DNA of 64,000 bases from Plectrocnemia conspersa (taxonomy: Eukaryota > Arthropoda > Insecta > Trichoptera > Polycentropodidae): assembly GCA_009617715.1 (NCBI GenBank), contig VTFK01000006.1, forward strand, positions 124,001-188,000. Direction: 5' to 3'. Within the stretch, counting starts at the first letter, position 1. Each line of letters opens with the position of its first letter. Shown here piece by piece: positions 30,358 through 43,480 of the stretch. The notes beneath the pieces are model-generated. The model ran no database searches. It saw only the letters and a program-made list of their open reading frames with translations, and was not told where the DNA came from. The position numbers were made by a program, and so were the translations under genes.

Positions 30358-31680
30358 ATTTCCATATATCTATTTAATTATTTTGCTACATACAATACTA
30401 TTTTTGTGTATAACGTATATTTCCATTGATAACATTGTACATTTGTTATCTAGAACCCAGACGAGGATACTGAATGGAACGATGTTTTGCGAGCTAAAGG
30501 AATTATACCTCCCAAAGAAAAGGAAATATCAGAAGACACTATTATTTCCATGATGGAAGATACTATCAATCAGAAACAGAACAGTAATTAATTTTAAAAT
30601 AAATATAAAAATTTGTACAAATTTTAATTATAATTTTAAGTTGCTATTAAACATTAAACGTTCTATTTAAATATGCTTAGATATCACATTTCAGTTGAGG
30701 TTAAGTTTTCCATTTTATTTTTAGAAGACAAAGAATTGTCAAAGTTGAATTTGGACGAGCTGGACGAATTGGAAGATTCTGAAGATGAAGCCGTTTTATT
30801 AGAATACAGACGCAAGAGGATAGCGGAGATGAAACAAATGACAGCTAAACCCAGGTTCGGAACGGTCTGCGAGATATCGGGACAAGATTATGTACAAGAA
30901 GTGAACAATGCAGGGAAAGACATATGGGTCGTGATCCATTTATATAAACAAGGGTAATTATTATAATTAATTATATTTATATATATATATATATTACTTA
31001 TAATGTGTTGCAAATTTTAGAATACCACTCTGTGCTTTACTTAATCAATATATGAACGAATTATCTGGTAAGTTTCCTTACACAAAATTCTTGAAGTCGA
31101 TAGCACAGACTTGCATACCCAACTTCCCCGAGAAAAATCTACCGAGCATGTTCGTCTACTTTGAAGGCGAATTGAAAACTCAAATTGTCGGACCGATAGA
31201 ATTTAGAGGTCCAAATTTAAAATGCGAAGGTAATTATATATATCAGGGATATTCAGAAAGTAAAGATAAACTTATTTCGGGATTGTCTTGAGAACACCTT
31301 TTTATCTTATAACATGGTCACCATAAACCTCAACGCATTAGGTGAAAACTTGATGCAGAATTTCTGCATCAAGTTTTCACCCAATATTTTCATAAAGAAC
31401 AGTTCTGGACATTTTTCATAAAATTATGCCAAGGACATCAGGTGGGGGTTTTTGTATTTCATTACCATTTCAACTAATTTTGTATCTTTATTATCCGAAT
31501 TTCTCCTACATCTTTTTCGTCGATTGTCAATACAATATTTTAAATAATAATTATTTTACAGAATTGGAATATATGCTAGGACAGGCCGGTGCGATAAAAT
31601 CAGAAATCGAAAAGGACCCCAGAGAGGGTAGGATAAAGGACAAGATGTTTTCAGATTTACAAGATTCTATGGATTGGTAG
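30343..31680 (+). CDS. viaf: Phosducin-like protein 3 / viral IAP-associated factor, complete
   Basis: Thioredoxin-fold co-chaperone of the CCT chaperonin, cytosolic. Exons 30343-30348, 30454-30583, 30725-30953, 31021-31229 and 31562-31680 give 230 aa, the usual family length. The first coding exon is only six bases (Met-Gln) ending at a GTTAAA donor; it is inferred because the next exon, [17 protein letters not shown], needs a Met just before it and family members begin this way. Further family blocks: [72 protein letters not shown], and the acidic C terminus QDSMDW. AATAAA at 31732. The gene converges on Integrator subunit 1, whose stop is only 137 bases beyond its own. Confidence 0.93.
31335..31384. 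repeat. Perfect hairpin in VIAF intron 4
   Basis: GGTGAAAACTTGATGCAGAA and TTCTGCATCAAGTTTTCACC form two 20-base arms that are exact reverse complements with almost no loop, inside the intron between exons 31229 and 31562. It could be a cruciform, a structured intron RNA or a tiny MITE remnant. Confidence 0.75.
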
Positions 31681-31817
31681 ATTGTGCTGATTTATATGTA
31701 AAGATTATTTATTCAAGTATTATTTTTTATCAATAAATTGCCTTAACTATAATTCGTACAACTATTTCATTTATAATACGAGATAGTCTATATTGCAAAA
31801 AGATAGACACTAAATAT

Positions 31818-34800
31818 CTAACATCCTCTGTATGCATTTAACGTCATCACACACTTTGTAATGTAAGATTCTGTGTTGATTTTAGATCGCATTCCCAATT
31901 CGAATACTTTGTTTAAGATTTGCGTGGCATGTTCTTGCATGCAAACAACCAATTCCGGTAGCTTTTCTAACGCCAATAAAGCAGTTTCTGGATTTGAAGC
32001 ATCGAGACATCGCATCAAAGCAGCTAATCCTGTATCCGTATCGACCGTAGAAGCGATGACGTTCTTAAGAATGACCAGTGGCGATTGATCTATGGCTGCG
32101 CTCAACTGATTTTTATCATTCCAATCAGATTTAGAATTTTGTCCTTCGTTCTGTTGAGGCACCTCTCCGATATTTAGCATCGCAAATGCCGGTTGAGAAC
32201 TATAAAATTTAATACAATAATAAAAAAAATCATCAATATATAAAATAACATACAAAAACTTACGTTATCGTATTATGATGATCTCTGAGATAATCGTTAG
32301 CGGCAGCCATGTCGTATGTCATATATCCTTGTAAGAGATTTACGAATTTCTGTATTAAAGAATTCAAGTCTTTCATATGACCATGAGCAGCGATAACGGC
32401 AAAGTAGCAATCGAGAGCAACGTGAAGTCTTTTACGGTACGGTATTGCGAATAAAGTTGGTTGCAACATTTCCAGTATGCGGATAGTATGCGAGAAATAG
32501 ATGAAATGTCCGCCGTTATAAAACGGCGCCCATGCTAGATGAGAACGACCTTTCAATAACGTTCCAAGAAGTCCCAGTTGTCGGAGAGCAAGCCGAGGAT
32601 GATGTCTACACATTGATTTACAACTAGCTTCGAGTCCAGGTTGAATCCTTTAAAAAAAAATTTTAATATCAGAAATATTTTAAGCCTTATGACAGCCATG
32701 TCTTACCTTTGTCTCCAATCTTTTAAATGTGGCGTTGCAGCGAGTGCCGTAAACATGCAATGCGATATTTTATCTACAATACTTGTAGACGATTCTGTAA
32801 AATTATAAACGTGCTATATGTAATAAAGCAATTATTAATAATCAATTAAATATAAAACTACGTACCTGTGGAATCTGTTTCGTTGTTATCGAACAATATA
32901 ATTTCACAATACTTTCCTCGTGTCGAAAGAATATTCCAAATTTTCGGTATCTTCATATAAAGCAGAATAAGGAATGTTTGTACAGTTACGTTCGATTCAA
33001 TTGATTTTAAGTTAGTTAGAACGTGTAAAATGGAATGTTCATCTTGCAAACATTCCAACAATAGAGGTAGTCTCGATTCTATCTTCAAGCATACTTGATC
33101 TCTATTAGCACATTGTTCGGCTTCTTCCAATATGTAATTTATGAGAACCATCAACTAAAAATTCAGAAGTATAAAAAATAGCATATTAGTTATCTGTGAC
33201 ATTTTTTAAACATTATTAAAAATTGAATATACTTGTTCAGAAGTCAATCTAAGAATATCTTCTGGTTCGTGATGTTTCGGTGTTGTTTTATCTCTACCTT
33301 GCCAAATACGGGGACTTCTCGTCAAAGCCCATATTAATTCTAATACTGTTGTAGCTTCCCATTTTCTAAGATAGTAAAAGTATTAAATATAACAATAATT
33401 TATGATAAAACATTGATAGATTAATAATACTTGTCTGAAGATAACAGAGCGTTGATGCATCCATAAAGTGTCCTCCATGATGCACGATGAGCTAAAAGAG
33501 CTACGAGCAACTCTTGCCAAGATGCTCCTCCAGTTTTAAACATCAAATGCATCTATAATAAGATAAATTTATAATATATTTATATAGTTAATATATGTAT
33601 TCAAGCGTAATTTATATTGACCTGTGACTTTGGATTTTTACCCAACAACTCCGGTTGAAGCTCTATCAACCAGTCAATAACAATACCTGAAGCTTCCGCT
33701 CCGTATTTAATAGCTGTCGGTTTTACCACTTCCATTCCAGGTTCTGTTTTTACTTTATTAAGATTGTACTCCTGTTCTTTCTCTAATATCGTAATCATTA
33801 CGTCGATGAGAGTGGTCGTATTGTATTTATCAATCAAATAACGCCCGATTATTTCCAAATTATTAATAGAAGATGTTTCAATAACTAAAAACGTACATGA
33901 TTTATACAAAATAATTCGAAAATACAGATTTTTTTATAATATTCATACCATTAACTAAGCATCCGCTCAGGTTATTGTCTCTATTTTGATTCATATGCTC
34001 TTGAATAGTCTGAATGGCGACTTGGTTCGATACTGGTTTTCCTGCCTTGGAGCTCTTACCGGTGAAACTGTTCAAAAGCGAAATCAACGGCCCTACCGCT
34101 TGACCGTACCTTTGCAAAAGTGTCTCCGATATTTTAACGAGCGGTTCTTCAAAGATCGTCTGCCGACAATGCATGAGTAGCCTCATCAACGGACACGAGT
34201 ACCTCGTCTGTTTCAAAAATCCACTCTCGAATAGATAAGAATTCGGATTTTCTAAAATTAGACCAATATATATGACGATGCACTGTATAAAAGGACAATC
34301 GTGGACCGAGAAAGAATGTTTCTTGAACTCTTTGATTTCTGAAGCGATAATCTGAAATATAAATAATAATATACAATTATAGAATTTGTTTTGTAACAAA
34401 ATGAGTGAAGCCATTTATTTATATTATGAATGCAATATATATTGAGACATACCTTTTGAAGCGCTACGAAAGCAGCGTTAACGTTCCCTTCGAAAGTAGC
34501 AGCACCAATAAAAGTCGTGGCAAACAATGGCCCAACTTGTTCGAGGAGTAATCCTTTACTACTTGGTACTAAATCGTTTGCTAGTTCTTTCCATTGGTTA
34601 TCATTATACGATCCGAACACGGGAAGAAATGGTAATGGATCGTCGACCATAACTGGTTCTAAAAATATTTATAATAAATTGACTAGTGTTCTACACAAAT
34701 ATTTAATTAATATAATACCTTCAGGATAAACTGGTTCTTGTAATCCTAAAGAGCTATAAAATTGTTGACCGCCTCTTGCACCCCGTCTCCATTGAACGCC

Positions 34801-37800
34801 TACCAATTGAGCCATATATCCACGCTCAACTACATAGTTCGTTAATGTTTCTACCGGACCAGCATCCAGAGCACTCAATAGGGCGCTGAAAAAAATGGAA
34901 TTTAAAACCCGTTAACGCAAAAAAAAAATATGAAATATTATTTTTATTGTTATTTATTACGACATACTGAGCAAAGAAAAACTTAGATAAATACATATAA
35001 ATTAGAAAATAAAGGGGTGTACACAGCTGTGTACAGTGGGCAGTTTAAGGGTGAAACTGTCCAAAGCATGGTCGCTCAACACATAACGTTTTCTTATAAA
35101 GTTAGCGACCTTGGTTGTGGCAAATAACAGATGTGTTCGGGGTTGTGACCGTTGTTTTTTCGCTCTAGGCACTCGTTGTTTGGCTGAATGACGGCCAAAG
35201 TATTTAATCATAGACTCATCCACAGACAAATTTTCATGATAAGCTCCCCACTGGCACGAGAATGAAATTGCACAACGGTCTCACTTGAACATTTAATCAT
35301 TCGAAAACATGATAAACAGTGTATCAAGATTCATTATTATCATGGCCTGAAATTGTGCAACAATGCGGACTGAACAATTAGTTGACGGTCAGATGCCCAT
35401 TGTACACGCTTGTGTACAGGACAATAAAATATAACCTAGCACATGGTAATTGAAAAATATTGTCATACTAATAGTATATCACATTATAGTAGTCTAAATA
35501 TACACAATAATAAAAAATAAGACGAAATATTTTTTTATTTATAATAAAAAACATCTTGTTTAAAATCCATATTACGATGATAAACCAATGACATTTATTA
35601 ACGCATTATTGCCAAATTTAATTTTTTTGTATAGTTTACTACTACCATATAGTTTCGAAATAAGTAATTACTTCCATAATAATTTTAGAAAGAAAACACC
35701 AAATCACGCAACAGGTGTACACAAGCGTGTACGGTTAATGGGTTAAAAGATTAGGTATTGTAACTACCGTTTTAGTTCTATTGAAACTCACCTCATTGAT
35801 TCTATTGGTATTCCGAAACTTTGGATGAACAAAACTAGTTGTTGTGCATCCAAATTCTTTAGTCCGGCGTGAATCAACGCGGGTTGATTCGATCTAACCA
35901 TCCTCAGTTTTAACCAATCCGGGAACATCATAGTTTCATCGGAGGAGTCGACTATGAACGCCTTTGGTGCACTGCCGAACCAAATTGATAAGAACCACTT
36001 GAATATCTTCTCATTTTGATCGTCTAAAATATATATGATATTAAAAATTAATAATTAGAAATTAAATAAAATTAATAAACATACATTTCGATGGTCCGTA
36101 TGTGAGCAGTATTATGATGGCATGGACGATTATAATATACAGCATGCATTCTTCTCCAGACGGCCATTGCAAAAGTATTTGCTCTGAAGAAGAACACCAA
36201 TCGTAATCTTCGTTGCGAGTTTCTCTAACCTGTGATACAATTATAAGGATGAAAATTTGTACGACTTATCATATGAAATCTTTTAATACCTTTTGCATGT
36301 ATAAATAAAATATTTTATTCAGCGCATATAGTGTCTGTTGAGGATCTGTAATTTCAGAATCACTCTGAGTGATAGACTGCTGATCTGAAGACGGCGGTAA
36401 AGGTATAACGTATGACATTATACACATTCGTTCGACTATCAATTGTCCCAAATCCTAGAAGAAATATTTTTTCACAAGAGTATAATTTTAATAAAATAAG
36501 GCATTTCATTATTAATAATGAGCAAAGGGGTAAAGGAAGTGGAACTCATAGATTTTCAAAATAAAATAAAAAGAAAGTTGAAATGGGCTCAGCAACATCG
36601 AGACAGGACAATTAAAATAATGTTTTTTTATATATACATTTATGCGGATTACGATTCAATATCAGTCAAATAAAAAGAGTATCTAAATAGAATTATACAT
36701 ACAGAAACAATTTCTTGTAATTGTTGCGTAGACGTGCAACCCATTTCCACATGTTCAGCAAGGAACATAATATAGCATGTGATATAGCTGGGTTCTGTTT
36801 CAACGATGCAAGCACCACGAAGAGCACCGATTACATCGTGACGGATCAAATCCCAATGTCTGCTTGTAGTTATCATCGATAGCCATTCTTCAGGTGTAAC
36901 GTTCGAGTTCCATTCGGCTTCAGTAGGTTCTTCAGAATTGAGAGGATTCAATACCAATTTCAAACCCTAAAATATCAATATTATATAATTGAATACTTAT
37001 GCACATATTACAATATATTACTTTGTTGGCTTGATGACGTATAGGTGGATGAGTGTGGACTAGGCGCTGCAAGAAGAACGATATAACGCCGTGAACGGTA
37101 TCGGCTCCGTTGACCAATTGCCTCAGATGAATGATAAGCTCTTGAGTTTTGCCTCCCAAGCCGGAGCTCCCACCGACAACCAAAAATTCGCATAAACACG
37201 GCACCGGTAAGACACTAAAGACAAATTGAAGATTAAAGAAAGCCTTGTGAATAAAATCACCGAGCTTAAAATTTTACTTCAGCGAATGTTCTGAATTGTG
37301 CAAGAGATCTTGCAGCCACGGCATCGCTCTTTGGGTCCCCTGACGAGTTATGATATCCAACAATAGAGCAGGTTGACGACACAGTAGATAGCCTAGTCTT
37401 TGAGATTTGTTAAGTGCTTGCAAGCACTCTAGAACGGACGGCGGTGGCCGGCGTGGAGGACCGATTGGATCCATCAGCATCAACTGCGACAGCAGTCGGC
37501 TCGTAACTTCAGTGATAGGAACTTTGGAACTTGCCGCTGCCAAGTGTCCTTCAAATTGCAAAATTGCTGATCGTTCGCCTTCAATTTCGATCACGCACTC
37601 GGCACAATTCCATTTGCTTTAAAAGATATTTACACGTATATAATAAATAGATTAATTAAAATATTTAATTTATTGTAGATGATTAGATTACTTTGTTATG
37701 CACATTTCTATGAGTGCTTTCAAAGTCGGATACTTATCAAAAGCTTGACGAGAGAACGAGTGAGGATTGTGAGCGGCAATCATGACGAGAATTATCCATG

Positions 37801-40800
37801 CCCTCCAATATAAAGACGTGATAGCGAGTGATGGAGCTACGTACCTAAAATGATAATCAAAAAGTAAAATATATTTTTAATATCAATGACCTTTACAAAA
37901 GGTACTTAAATAATTATTTAAATCACAACAATATAGATTCAGAAACACATATAATTATACACACAGTAAACCCAATAATACGGTAAATTGGGGATGTGCT
38001 ATTATTTGTGAGCGAGTCAAAGGGAAGATATCTCACCACACGCGCCTGATTTGTACGTACGTATTGCAAAAAGTTCTTAATTTACCGTGTTATTGGGGGG
38101 TATACTGTACTTACAATTACATGGTACAACACTATAGTTCACTCAATATGTATGTAAAATTATACGCTGAATTTAAATGCATCATAATATAGACAAATTG
38201 ACATTTTTAAATTACTTTTGTATGAAAATATTAAGCGAAATTTAATAAATGATAAAATTGACCAAAGAAAAAGCTAGATGTCCAATCAAAAAATTAAGGC
38301 TCGTATTTTTTAGTTCAGAATTTTAATATGGTTGTGGCCAGAATTTATATTAATAGGTCAGAATATTAGCAGCTAGAATAAATATTAAATGATCAGAATT
38401 TATATTAAATGGTAAGAATTATTTTGACAGATGGTCAGAATATTCGTAAATTATTGTTATTGATGTAACACTAAAGATTGGTACAACTGGTCGATCTGTC
38501 ATTTGCATGTCGGCAGTTCATTATCAAGGTGTTCTAAGGCCAACTTGTTTGGTTTAGCTCGCAACATTGTCACTTCGTTTGTCGCTTAGAATACCTTCGC
38601 GTCCTACATACAATTAAATACGATTTGTTGAGAGTTATTCATGGGGTGTTCACTGCTCTGACCAACGCTCGCTTTTTCGCACCTAACCTTTTCAACAGTT
38701 TAGGTGTGAGCGAGATTATAATATATTTAAAAATATTTCTATAATTTTTTAAATTCAAATGATCGTCTATATTTTAATTCTGATTGTCCTATAATTTTAT
38801 TCTGACCATATGCTATTTTAATTCTAGTCATTTGATATTTATTCTGACCCTGAATAATATTATTATAACCAACCTGTTGATAAAATTCTGACCGAGATTT
38901 GATTTTTATTCTGAACCAAATTTGATTTAAATTCTGACCATTTAATTTGTTTCCAAAAATTAACTACAGCCTTGAACATGTTATTTCTACAAAAACAATA
39001 ATAATTTTTGTGGCTGCTTCTATTTTTTTCTACTACCGGTGGTACAGTTCTATTTTACCCAGCACTGTAAACCAGACAGCTGTCAATAATCACGCGTGTT
39101 CAAATCGCTTAACCGCTGCTCAATGCATTAAAATCGTTCAATTTTTCTACAGAAATAATAAAATTGATGGGAAGATTATCAATTTCATCATCCTACTGAG
39201 CAAACAATTTACAGTCAGGTGACGTCACTGGGCCTTACTTTTTTGAAAATGATGAAGGTTGGATTGTAACAGTCAATGATAAGCATAACAAATTATTTTT
39301 GACACGAAATCGAAGATATTGATGTGGAAGACATGCGGTTCCAACAAAACGGCACAACTTGCCATACATAGGGTGCAACGTTGTTGTATTGCGTGAAAGT
39401 TCCCGAAACGTTGGAGCACCTAAAACCAGCATCCGCCAAATTATAGCCAAGATACCGTCTGCAATGTACGAAAAAGTCATCAAAAGGATCGGCTGCTGCA
39501 GAAAGTCCAGAGGCAGCCATTTAATTAATGAAATACGAAGATATCTTTTAATTTGTTTTCATTTTTTTTTAAAAAAGTACTGAAACTGAAGTTAGATCAC
39601 CCTACTTAATTCATAATTATAAGATCAATATTATCCAAAACTAATCTTTAAATTGATAAAATATATAAACTATCATGATCAATAATATATATATTTTTTA
39701 ATATTTTTTTAGAGCATGTGTCGAAAAACAATATTTTTTTATTTCTATGTATATTTCACCTTCATGGGAGAAAAACGTAAAAATGTTGTAGTGTTAATTA
39801 GGTATCTACAACAATAAGCATTATAAACGAAATATACTTGCACCAATTAAATCAATTATTCAGTTCAAGAGATGATATCAGTTGTAGCGTGTTAATTTTA
39901 CTATCATATGAGGAATATGCTACCAATTATCCAGCTGAGTTCACAGATTAGCACAGTACAAACCAAACTTCATGGTCGCTAGCCCTATTATGTTGCTGAA
40001 AAAAATTCCAATCGATCAAAACTGCAATGGAACGCAACTTGTCATGAAGGCATTGAGCATTTGTGATTATGACAACAAAGAATGTGTTTAATCCCATTGA
40101 TTCTTAATGACCTGTCTTTTCGCATCAAGTGGCTTCAATTCCCAATTAGCCATGATAGATAAGTCACTCAATGTAACATGAATCGACTTAAGATATACTT
40201 CTCTCATGAGTAACAAGAAACAAACCCAAAATCTTAATTTATTAAAAAAAAAACACTAATAATAGATACCCAGGAGGCAGCGTGATATTTTCCGGATGGT
40301 GATACTGACACAACTGGAAAATATAATCGGCGACTTCGATTTTATCGATAGGAAGAGGATTTTCTTCGGTTGTGAGAGCACTCGCTCTACGAACCAACTG
40401 CTCGCACAACTCTAAAGCCTCACCGGCAGTCAAAGGCAGCTCCTAAATCATAAAATCATTCATAATAAATATATGAAAAACTATGTATAATTAATTGATC
40501 GAACTATTCTCACTTTTGCTAGGCCTATACACAATATTCTTATGAGCGTATTTTGCAGGAGAGGTACTTCACAACTAGTGCGGTACGCCAAAGTCCTCTC
40601 TGACTCTTGGGGCCAATTGTCCAGTTTGGAATAAGCATCAACATTTTCCAAAAACATAATCTGAAAGATTATTTCACTCATTATTAAACGTTCATAATTT
40701 GATATTCAATTAAAATACCTTTTGCAGAGCGAGTACAAACTCTTGCTGCTGTGGCCTATATAGCGGAATGGCGCTTTCGTGTAACCACCACACTCCATCG

Positions 40801-43480
40801 CATTGAATCGAAGCGATCTGTAAATCGAATATATTTTTTAAAAGGTGATATATATATGTATATACCTTTAATGAATATTTAATTATACTAACTTGTATTT
40901 TATAGTCAGGATGATGTTTTGCATGAGTCGCAGTAAGCATTATACAAAGTGATAATAAATCAGCGATTGCGTGAAACATTCTTTCTCGACAATCAGAGGG
41001 AGGTTCTTTATTTGGAGTCGACACTAGGGCACGGCAAAGTGATAGTAAAGACTGTGTTCCTTCTGTTCGGCCGACTCGAACAGCTTCACGTATCAAAGCT
41101 CGTAATGGCTTTAAATACTCATCAGGTCTCATTAAAAGTTCCTAAAAAATAAATTTTATTAAAAAAGTCAGGAAAAAGCTTTGTTTTCGTTTGCCTTTGA
41201 TTATTTAAAAAAAATATTTATGGAGGAATTTAATAGCATCTTAAATTTCAATCGTCGATGGGTTATAAATTAAAATTATTATTTAATTCATGGCTTTTTC
41301 ACAATAAAAAAATTAGTCATTTTACGTTATCCATATTTGTGTAAAAAAACATTCGTAATTTTTTTTTTTTAAAATAGTACAAATATTCATTCAAAAGATG
41401 GCAGAATAAGCTTTAGTTTTTGCGTGTCGATACAGGAACAAAAAAGCGAGTACCGCAGAAATCGAGGGATACGTGTATACTTTTTTAACTTTAATTAAAT
41501 TTGCTTTTATTATATTATATATAAAAATATTATCCCAAATTATAGATATTATTTAACACATTAATATTACAAAAATGCTTTTACTATATATATCTGTAAT
41601 AAATTATAATTTATCACAATAAAAACCCTCAAGAGATGATTAAATAAATAGTAAGAAATATAAACCTGGAAAGTTTCCGCCATAGCTTGGGGCACTGCTT
41701 GAGGCTGAGCTTGTATCAATGAAGCGATTGCTGCCATACTGTTCGGATTTCGCACGTTGGATAACTCGTTATATATCGTGTGAGTCACAACACTGTGCAA
41801 TATCGTCGGAGAATTTGACACCATTTCTCTGAAGAAACAATAACAAGTATTGTATATGTAACTTTAGATATATATTGTTTATTTTAAAAATTCACCTTAA
41901 GCAGCTTAGATAAGCATTGACCAACGGTTTGGTTTTAAGTCTCATTTTTACCAAATGCGCGAGCACCTCTTGATCCCTTGGCGCCGTGCTCGATATGTTT
42001 ATAGCTATATAAGCCAATAATTCTTGAGCAGGTCTCGATAACTTTGCGGATTGCAACCACGTTTCTAAACGAACGGCTGCTATGAATCTAATCTAGAATT
42101 GAAATATGTATATTATGTACTGACAACGACAATAATATTTTTATATATGTCGATACTCACTTCCGGAAATCCTGAAGCAGCAGCTAAAGTTTTAGAAAAC
42201 CTTTTCCGACAGTATCAGGAGCAGCTCTCCTTCCGAGCTGTTCTCTGATCGCCTCTAAAACCATAGTTTCAACTGATTCGATATTATGAGTGTATCTATT
42301 TATAATAAAATAATATAAATTAATAAAATTGTTCAAGTCAAACGTAATTAGATATTAAATATTAAAAATACACCTCGAATATGTTACAAAATCGAAATCG
42401 GTAAAATCAACGTCTTCTTCGCTTACTCCAACTAATGGAGATCCTGATGGTGATAAAGTACCTAATGGTTTGAATAGAAAATATGTTTTAAGAGTCAGTT
42501 GAAAGTAATTTTAAAATGATTTTTTACCTAGGGCATTATTATCATTTGGCATCAGATAATTGGGCGGTGTAACTGTTAAGAAAGCGGTTATTATATTATC
42601 GACGAAACATTTACACCAAGTACAATCGACCCATGAGCGCTCGTTAAGAGCATCTTCAATATACACCTAAGCATATATGATATATAAAAATACACATTAA
42701 ATCAATTGTTTTTTAAGTAAATAAAAAATATTTAAATATTTAAATAATGTTACCCTAATGAACATCTCAGGCCACATTTTACTCTCTCTATAGCCAGAGT
42801 ACAGCAAGTTACATGCTAATACGTAAACTAAAGGATTCCCTTTACTTTTAAATGCAGTGCCTTGTTCGCGTTTAAGCAAACTGCACAACGCTTGCATCAC
42901 AGGCTCGTTGGAAAAAATCAAAGGACGCAACTTGGCCAAGTAGATCAAACCGTGGCAAAGTATTAGATCTGGCTTCCATCTTTGATTTTTAATCGACCTT
43001 ATTGCTCCGACGAGAAGATTTGTCTGAAATTAATAAATATACATAAATAAACATTCTATATAAAAATAAAAAATCATATTTACCAATTTATCTGTATTGT
43101 GAACTTCATAGGCGCTCAAAATCAACGGCACTAAATCAGCCGGTTCAACGTCGAAGGCGGTAGTGGCGGTAGATTCGCTCGGAGATCCACCAAATGATAA
43201 CTTTGGTTTTTTAGACGCAGGTACAGATGTACTCGGTACTTCTCTCTTCCTCTCCGATGTTGCTGTATTATTAGTATATTAACTTGATAATATTTAGAGA
43301 TATGCTATGGTATTATTTAAACAAAAACTTACATGGATTGGATTTACTGTGAATGGATCTCTTGGCATCGTCTCTATTTAATACTGCCGAACTCTTAGAA
43401 CCAAGAGCAAATAAATCCGTAGGATATTGCGCAATTTTACCTTTGGCTCCTCTCCCCATTTGTGATTTTCCACGTTCCAT
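31818..43480 (-). CDS. IntS1: Integrator complex subunit 1 (INTS1), 29 exons, one apparent frameshift
   Basis: Large helical scaffold of the nuclear Integrator complex, which cleaves snRNA and paused mRNA transcripts. Exon starts 43480, 43262, 43023, 42666, 42461, 42295, 42092, 41828, 41141, 40817, 40660, 40442, 37844, 37616, 37214, 36966, 36454, 36229, 36023, 34885, 34658, 34351, 33884, 33552, 33365, 33154, 32794, 32647, 32199; stop at 31818-31820. About 1,971 aa, near the family norm. Recognised by LIYLAKLRPLIFSNEPVMQA, KGNPLVYVLACNLLYSGYRE, MWPEMFIRVYIEDALNERSW and VRLETWLQSAKLSRPAQELL, which match the conserved N-terminal third of INTS1, and by the C-terminal block MCRHHPRLALRQLGLLGTLL. 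Start: MERGKSQMGRGAKG, first ATG after a spliced leader (acceptor near 43497). Exon 6 (42295-42161) is one base short: the frame before about 42202 and the frame after it both give family-like sequence but differ by one. Total exon length 5,915 is one less than a multiple of three. Confidence 0.93.
34908..35742 (-). mobile_element. piggyBac-derived element in INTS1 intron 19
   Basis: An 835-base insert. Its ends are inverted (CCCGTTAACG at left, CCCATTAACCG read inward from the right) and each is flanked by TTAAAA (34902-34907 and 35743-35748), compatible with the TTAA target of piggyBac. Inside, on the minus strand, 35229-35002 reads MSVDESMIKYFGRHSAKQRV, the block around a catalytic Asp of piggyBac transposases. 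The rest of the transposase is gone. Palindromic TGTACAC-AGC-GTGTACA motifs recur near 35020, 35400 and 35715. It cannot move by itself. Confidence 0.75.
38279..38947. mobile_element. Foldback element with TGGTCAGAAT arrays, copy 1 (INTS1 intron 12)
   Basis: The left side has repeated TGGTCAGAATTTATATTAA-type units; the right side has the same unit inverted (ATTCTGACCA). The centre is unique, with a short region around GATTGGTACAACTGGTCGAT. A second copy lies inverted at about 60100-60623; the right end here (AAATTCTGACCATTTAATTT) is the reverse complement of the left end there. Non-autonomous and non-coding. Confidence 0.7.
39210..39560 (+). pseudogene. mariner-like transposase fragment, dead
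   Basis: Plus-strand translations give GDVTGPYFFENDEGWIVTVN, then in another frame EIEDIDVEDMRFQQNGTTCH, both typical of the catalytic domain of insect mariner-like transposases, and after further shifts ESPEAAI. At least two frameshifts and a stop are visible. It lies in INTS1 intron 12 near the foldback element. Confidence 0.65.

Larger units (their letters stand above)
37845..40269. other. INTS1 intron 12 (2.4 kb), the longest of the gene
   Basis: Swollen by the foldback element (38279-38947) and the mariner relic (39210-39560). The rest is AT-rich with no recognised content. Confidence 0.7.

Noticed and set aside
39235..39520. Minus-strand ORFs of 82 and 75 codons
   Set aside because: They are antisense to the plus-strand mariner-like transposase remnant.
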